A DNA stretch of 34,007 nt, from NCBI GenBank assembly GCA_027055005.1, contig JALUNR010000101.1, positions 1-34,007 on the forward strand, written 5' to 3'. This DNA comes from Campylobacterales bacterium. Lineage in GTDB: Bacteria > Campylobacterota > Campylobacteria > Campylobacterales > QNZT01. The position numbers were made by a program, and so were the translations under genes. Below are positions 34,001-34,007 of this stretch, in pieces. Within the stretch, counting starts at the first letter, position 1. Each line of letters opens with the position of its first letter. The notes under the pieces are model-generated. The model made no database searches. It was given only the letters and a program-made list of their open reading frames with translations, and was not told the origin of the DNA.

Positions 34001-34007
34001 TCCACCA
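16073..34007 (-). CDS. Giant RTX repeat protein (putative type I-secreted adhesin/surface protein), C-terminal part; 5' end beyond window
   Basis: Single uninterrupted frame with tandem GGxGxDxLx nonapeptides alternating with DTVDYSxAxxxVxVxLxxx...[23 protein letters not shown] modules. The frame stays open from 33868 to 34006 ([57 protein letters not shown]). TAA at 16075-16073. Confidence 0.96.
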   Translation of the reverse strand, partial: GGSGDDYLDGGVGNDTVSYESATSDVTVSLSKKGEQDTGTSTGIDTLKDIENILGSSHDDTIEGNTSDNTLIGGEGTDTVTFESALNGINIDLTNEDVQDTKLGQDKIVGFENVLGSSYSDTIKGTNSNNEIHGNSGKDTIYSSGGSDLLYGDGADDTFIANDSDGSDTFDGGDGIGDKVDYSSSSKNISVTIDGDNQKEVTIDSGDNDYIKNIENITTGSGADTITGDSYSNTIIANDGNDILDGKIGDDYLDGGTGVDTLSGGIGADTLLGGDDNDTLSANAGNDYVDGGDGGHDLLDFSSATDGVKVDLSKTTRQTISLQEGDDIILNIEDIKGSNQQDTLTGSDIANTIWGGHDNDTLIGGNGNDTLYGEDENDVFMATSKDDGVDTFVGGSGSDTVDYSLLSQKVTVTLNGNDDGTAVVENGDNDTLQSIENIIGSTASNTLTGDENTNIITGNIGDDTLYGKAGDDTLYGKAGDDYLDGGSGNNILDGGSGSDTVTYVNATSKIEVNLRESGYQTTGAGTDKLVSIENILGSSYDDTIEGNSSNNYLDGGDGTDTVSFEHSDTKVNVDLSNTSSYDNGDGTDTIINFENLTGSNYDDTLKGDDSTNIIKGLDGKDTIVGNGGDDSLYGGSNDDLFIASDGDGKDFIDGGEHNDTVDYSATTKSISLTLNTSAQVDVSIDGVVEDSIKNIENIIGSSVSDTITGDLANNTLHGSDGSDTLSGKDGEDFLYGDVGNDTLRGGSGNDYLDGGDGTSDVVDYSGATSSVTVDLSNQNEQYIGSSENRDTIVNIENIIGSDSDDVLKGNDEVNTLYGGNSNDTLEGKGGVDTLLGEAGDDTLKASSASDGSDIFDGGADNDTADYSAINQKINVELKGSNDATVTIENGDSDTLKNIENFTGGSGDDTITGDSGVNILDGNVGNDTVDGGSGDDTLIGGDGVDTVSFANSQNIINISLRNQTTAQNTGDGNELIKEFENVLGSNQNDTIEGDSGDNTLDGAGGSDTISYANANAVNVNLSSNLSTGDGNDTLNNFENIIGSSYDDILQGDNNANIIQAGSGDDTLKEVNNDGNDTYDGEGGIDTIDYTSTTSAISLTLNKENYADITVSDGTVDKIKNIENIKGSNQNDSIVGDDANNKLEGFDGDDILKGGSGNDTLLGQKGVDTLSGNAGDDYLDGGVGIDIVDYSTATNKVTVDLSVSGAQNIGGGEGSDTLLNIENILGTNDYNDTLTGNDTANTIFGDGGNDLLEGKGGVDTLFGGDGNDILKASSASDGSDIFDGGADSDTADYSAISEKISVTLDSDNDATVTIENGDSDTLKNIENFKGGSVEDTITGDGSINTIWGNAGNDTLKGGANDDTLYGGSDNDTLNGGTGDDYLDGEAGENTADYSDANSVIVDLRTTTAQNTVGAGTDTLKNISNLIGSTHNDTLIGDDNKNIIDAGNGNDTISGLGGDDTINGGAGIDLVDFSSESAVNLTLADDGAQTSVTIGSTTDKLTNIENIKGSNTDADTITGNNLNNTIWGQVGNDTLDGGNADDSLYGGENDDVFVSHDSDGSDFFDGGADNDTADYSALTSGINVDLDTSTTTTVSISSGNDDNIRNIENITGSTVKDVISGDLNRNTLLGNAGNDTLDGEANNDYLDGGSGDDFLKGGADNDTLKGGADNDTLRGEGGDDSIDGGTGIDSVDFSSSANYVTVDLSKTDAQSISAAEGTDTITNIENIIGSEYNDTLIGSDSSNSIFGNKGDDTLLGRNGSDILDGGEGIDTADYSTLSDTLALTLDGENDATAIIANDTNNDNGNNDTIKNIENVNGGTANDTIRGDASANTLKANAGDDTIEGGDGDDYLDGGSGVNTVSFENATVNIKVNLKQTSSQDTNVGNDTIKNFQNIIGSSFDDTIEGDSSDNTINGSGGSDFVSYEHSNSSVTVDLSSSTATGDGSDTLQNIENILGSSNADILTGSSDANSIIGGVGSDTIDGKAGSDKLFGGDDNDLFNGSEFSGDEIDGGDGSSDKIDYSALNDGVLVDLDGSSLVDVTINNNNHKIKNIEDIIGSTVNDNISGDDNKNIFLGGNGDDTLKGELNEDTLEGGDGSDKLYGGSGNDLLKGDNGADTIYGNENNDEIYGGGDNDFLSGDDGEDILRGEAGDDTLKGGRGDDKLYGGDESSDSGNDTVDYSQALKSMTINLGDGNSEGSATSDDQGSDKLYGIENIIGSNTEDDNITGNSSANFLDGRGGKDTISGAAGVDTLYGGNADDTLYGGDDGDTLHGDANNDTLYGDSGNDIIDGGSGDDVIKATASDDGDDTIDGGSGSDTVDYSILDNTHHIELDLADDDGESTLILDTSSSDKIKNIENIIGTSGDDTLRGNNQDNIIEGKDGVDTIEGESGDDTLYGGAGKDTISFENASTGIEVNLKVTTAQDTKVGNDIISGFEDILGSSSDDTIEGDSSDNTINGGDGSDTVSYAHASSSVVVDLSSNSATGDGNDTLSNIENILASSNDDTISGDANKNIIHSGSGADTIDGGGESDTIFGEAGEDIFKGTSFTDDTIDGGSDNDTIDYSTLDKKVNLTLNTTNSVTVQVDGADDHSIKNIENVIGSNQDDTITGDTLNNTLSGNAGVDTISGGSGDDSISGGDGADSLYGNSGIDILYGDLGSDTLYGGDDGDTLFGGADNDKLYGGAGENILKGEAGDDTLIGGADIDKLYGGSGTDSVDYSLEGSSVTVDLKNGTASGGSIGNDFLYDIENIYGSTKDDSLTGDAGKNTIIANGGDDFIDAGDEADSIDAGSGDDTIIGGAGNDTIDGSDGSDTIDYSTFNSHGIVVDLTKTDAQHINDEYSDDIILNIENIIGSDLADSIVGNSEKNILNGGADNDTFDGGDGNDTLIGGTGDDTFKGGLGDDSIDGGSGSDTIDYTDIDKIIQANFSTGKVQIDGGEQDTISSIEVYKGGSQKDIVTGNISKNIIYGFNGDDTIESGEGEDTIYGGSGNDLLKGEAGADVINGGADNDTATYDGYAFSINVDLSGTNDSATDSQGTKDILVDIENIIGSSNDDVIKGDDGVNILDGGAGNDTFLGMDGADTLKGGDGSDTVDFSQDSTEHIIVDLLNSTVTDDGFGKSDTISSIENVVGTSFKDTITGSDDNNILKGGADNDTIKGNAGSDKIYGEDGDDTLSGGSGDDTLDGGAGNNTLDYTSSENGIKANISTATVTGEGTDTISYIQNIFGSSQIDTIIGDDNVNILKGGGDDDTLRGAGGADTLMGEDGDDFLQGGLSGDKLYGGDDSSDSGSDWADYSHLSGIAIDADLSRSSNQIQKLGDSSKADTTYDIENLRGTSEADKLKGDEDQNIVNIIEGGDGNDTLYSSAGVDSFDGGVGVDTLDFTSASNSINVDLGLKKASDDGYQNGGNKVEDSIENIEVIIGSTKNDELYGDSLDNTLVGANGADTIDGREGSDYLQGGSGSDTINGGTGADTIEGGDDVDTLYGDDGNDTIYGNDGNDFIKSGKGDDTIYGGSGVDILNYVERESAITVNLSDGGTNFGEIQTDNGKDILKDHLEIIKATNYSDKIFGFNGSDDGSGNFDDIFYAGGASDTIYGGIGADTIYGDSGNDTIRGQAGNDTIDGGDGTADVIDFSEISTGNGVNVDLSNNTITTDGYGGSDVISNVEYITGSQVDDTLKGDNNTNSIYGNTGKDTIIATAGGDELNGGDGEDTVTFADITNAVDVRLYNSAATGDDIGTTTLTNIENIIGTNNADQIYGSSTANTLDGSGGDDYISGLSGDDYLKGGAGNDELEGGDGVDKYDGGDGVHDLLSFYWSNNSSVFVDLKNSTITDDYGNNETVITGIEDIKGTKDYADTLKGDDNINTIWGDGGDDTIYGNGGADSLDGSTGSDTIYGDDGNDTLSGGDSNDTLFGGKGVDIYDGGGDEDYISFSDVDTTTGVIVDLGADNSSGNEKVKNDGYGNSETDISNIENILGSNNADTLKGDDNENSIKAGSGDDTITISLGSDFIDGESGTNTLDLSSATTSTRLENSKLTIGGSATNYSNIANFQNINGSDYADSIYTHDQGNEVNTIWGNGGNDAIFGFGGNDTLYGGADNDNLYGYSGDDYLDGGAGNDWVSYYSGSSHAVEVSLASGKATDDGNGNTDTLVSIENIYGSTYNDTITGDGNNNYLYGHDGNDTIYGGDGNDNIEGQNNQDKLYGEAGNDIINGGGDIDTIDGGSGNDTIDGGDGDDTLTGGDGDDSLLGGANDDYFYAGKGIDYYDGSGSGGSENVESDTIDYGTTDNGINVDLSNENSSNDGFGNSETVKNIENVFGSQNDDIIIGSDVVNTIKGGLGNDTITGGKGDDALYGEGGNDTVDYHARTDSGISADLVQNSVVIGDETDIVSGFENVVGTNQSDFIKGDDGVNILTGNDGIDSILGGKGDDTITGDSGNDTIDGGLGDDSLSGGADNDTIEYLSATSGVSIDLGTTTAQNTGGSGTDTISGFENLTGSTYEDILKGESNANTIKGDSGNDTIYGYGGDDSLLGGDGSDSLLGGDNNDYLEGGANNDYFLGGSGDDSMVGGDGSDTVDYSDQSTSLNLTLDGNNEVTVNIDGTDKLKSIENILGTSTDDSLTGDTNSNTLVGNAGNDTLTGGDGNDNLSGGADSDTLIGGAGDDVIDGGSGSDDWVDYSSASSVNISLKEGTATGEGSDSISNIEHVIGSGGDDIIEGNSLSNTLKGEGGTDTVSFINSENAITINMNDQSASGDGNDKIIDFEKAIGSNNNDTFVGGVSGFELDGAGGDDRGDYSSEDALTLTLNSGSDSITDGSNTDILKNIESFTLSSNDDTINISSNSAFSEVSTLDAGGGNDTIHFTSSTDDEILVLNQNTTNVESIVLDGSANTGVDVSAISSSLDITGNSGDNTIKIASDMGVIDASGGNDTLEILADMDLSNTTLTSIEAIKTNKTVTMANAQLNNQTINFSGSGKVTFDAGSSGNNNYANITSTLVGGLIMVVASSLTLDSSDDLGGINGINITGGTLTLDANKITGKTLTIDDSSSLVVNAFNAQDLSNITLKGSGNVTINLSDGDATIDASSIDVSGFSGDVTINDGSGNDTITTTNAVDNINIDGGSDAVVSNGGNDVITIDTLPSSIDGGNDSDKLVINGNLDLSGITISNIESITVNSGYVATFTDAQTNGKTIDGDGSIVVKVSNDNVDLSNINTTGGANKAIFNSDIDMTSGNVSTMDSLEIDSGTLTITEGVLNSTTSSGAGNITVQINSDSNQDYSILSGITGTAKLEFRENSNFTGTFDDIDEIEVFSGKRLTVSDDISNSHDITGGGSTTVVIDSDSSDDFSNIQTTGTNIAKFTANNTFSGSLDKFSSVDVASGELIIADTIVNGKSVSGDGKIKVTINSDSSIDLSSITVGASDESVEFTGDSTFSGDFSNTGNILVDNSVTMQTTASIIDGCHVTNSGTVKITSLESSTDLSNISGGTIQAFSDSDLSFTGDLGSSTLTISSNTFTVSDDILGNRNVDGDGSIVVEIDSNSNVDFSNIALTNTSNETIKFTGDSTFSGDFGDSNISIDNGVNVDVDASIVSGINVTNNGTINVTNLDSVTDMDFSTISGGVINTDWSGTDTYTGNLTNVNTLTISSGTMTVDDSILGTINVDGSGNLTLNANDSSMDLSNVSSSLGTVTINDSSSDVNITGSAGDDTLNLDSGDDTVNLGAGDDTVNVSISNLDTNDDIDGGDNSDTLNITDSGTIDSANLIDVSNIETLKLSSGDDTITFDDKTEFDNFRDEFSTDIIDQGGNDTLKFGSTAISGDLDMSKLSEFENLELSSADDNITLSGDEPSNINGLGGDDSFTLDFSKVGNFTTDGGSGSDTVSITGNTGSNIASDTALGFNSNLNNVETIDFTNLTLNVGSDTSDGGSNAEYTIDGEWVHDLTDSNDSLTINIDSDDASKLEFTDKNGTKYGGDDSDTTAIVNGDYTLHDSTNDIDVTLHVAGL
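16076..16360 (-). other. Putative C-terminal type I secretion signal / terminal domain of the giant protein
   Basis: Non-RTX terminal ~95 aa ([75 protein letters not shown]) after the last RTX-like repeats; position and context only. Confidence 0.55.
17020..18640 (-). repeat. C-terminal-region beta repeats of about 65 aa, with a 132-aa (396-bp) dimeric unit
   Basis: Repeating [11 protein letters not shown]...SI(V/I)xGxxVxxxGxIxVxI.S.SSxDxSNI pattern; near-identical DNA aaaatctccactaaaagtagaatctcctgtaaa near 17366 and 17762, offset 396 bp. Boundaries approximate. Confidence 0.8.
30030..30091 (-). repeat. 62-bp perfect direct repeat, copy 1 (second copy 31305-31366)
   Basis: aaattttctatattttttaaagtatcactatctccattttctatagttactgttgcatcatt is identical at both positions, offset 1275 bp. 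Confidence 0.92.
31305..31366 (-). repeat. 62-bp perfect direct repeat, copy 2
   Basis: Identical to 30030-30091. Confidence 0.92.

Larger units (their letters stand above)
19570..34007 (-). repeat. RTX/beta-module array (about 50 modules counted by eye)
   Basis: Repeating pattern [GGxGxDxLx]n + VDYS-type beta segment + NIENIIGS segment throughout; boundary approximate. Confidence 0.92.

Noticed and set aside
19570-34007. CRISPR array or satellite-like DNA suggested by dense short repeats on the plus strand (ccacc, atcatc, tatcatttcc)
   Set aside because: Repeats are degenerate, in a triplet frame and decode as RTX nonapeptides; no constant direct repeat with unique spacers.
1-34007. tRNA, rRNA, insertion sequence or integrase signatures
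   Set aside because: None recognised on either strand by reading; a tRNAscan/ISfinder-type search would be needed to exclude them formally.

Overview
AT-rich window, probably from a Campylobacterota (Arcobacter/Sulfurimonas-like) chromosome; the taxon is inferred from protein style, not searched. The right half (16073 to beyond 34007, minus strand) is one open frame encoding the C-terminal part of a giant RTX-type secreted/surface protein, with at least 5977 codons visible. The TTG 'start' at 33868 is a Leu codon inside a repeat, and the frame runs off the window. Downstream on the same strand is a compact type I secretion locus: a TPR-glycosyltransferase-like protein, a LapB/HlyB-type ABC exporter with a degenerate C39-like N-terminus, and an HlyD-family adaptor, followed by a small rhodanese. 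Next comes an overlapping housekeeping cluster fliN-fliO-polA-tamA-tamB, then a coiled-coil protein of unknown function, a convergent NlpC/P60 peptidase, rpe, a TrmN6-like methyltransferase and a truncated YkgJ-type cysteine-cluster protein. The most interesting signals are (i) a nested repeat architecture in the giant gene: about 50 RTX/beta modules, which in the N-terminal-proximal half follow a five-module A-B-C-D-E register with exact nucleotide super-periods of 1275 bp and 1626 bp between some rounds; (ii) a distinct 132-aa dimeric repeat region near the C-terminus; and (iii) a dedicated TPR-glycosyltransferase between the giant substrate and its exporter, suggesting cytoplasmic glycosylation before type I export. 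All plus-strand ORFs inside the giant gene look like antisense shadows.
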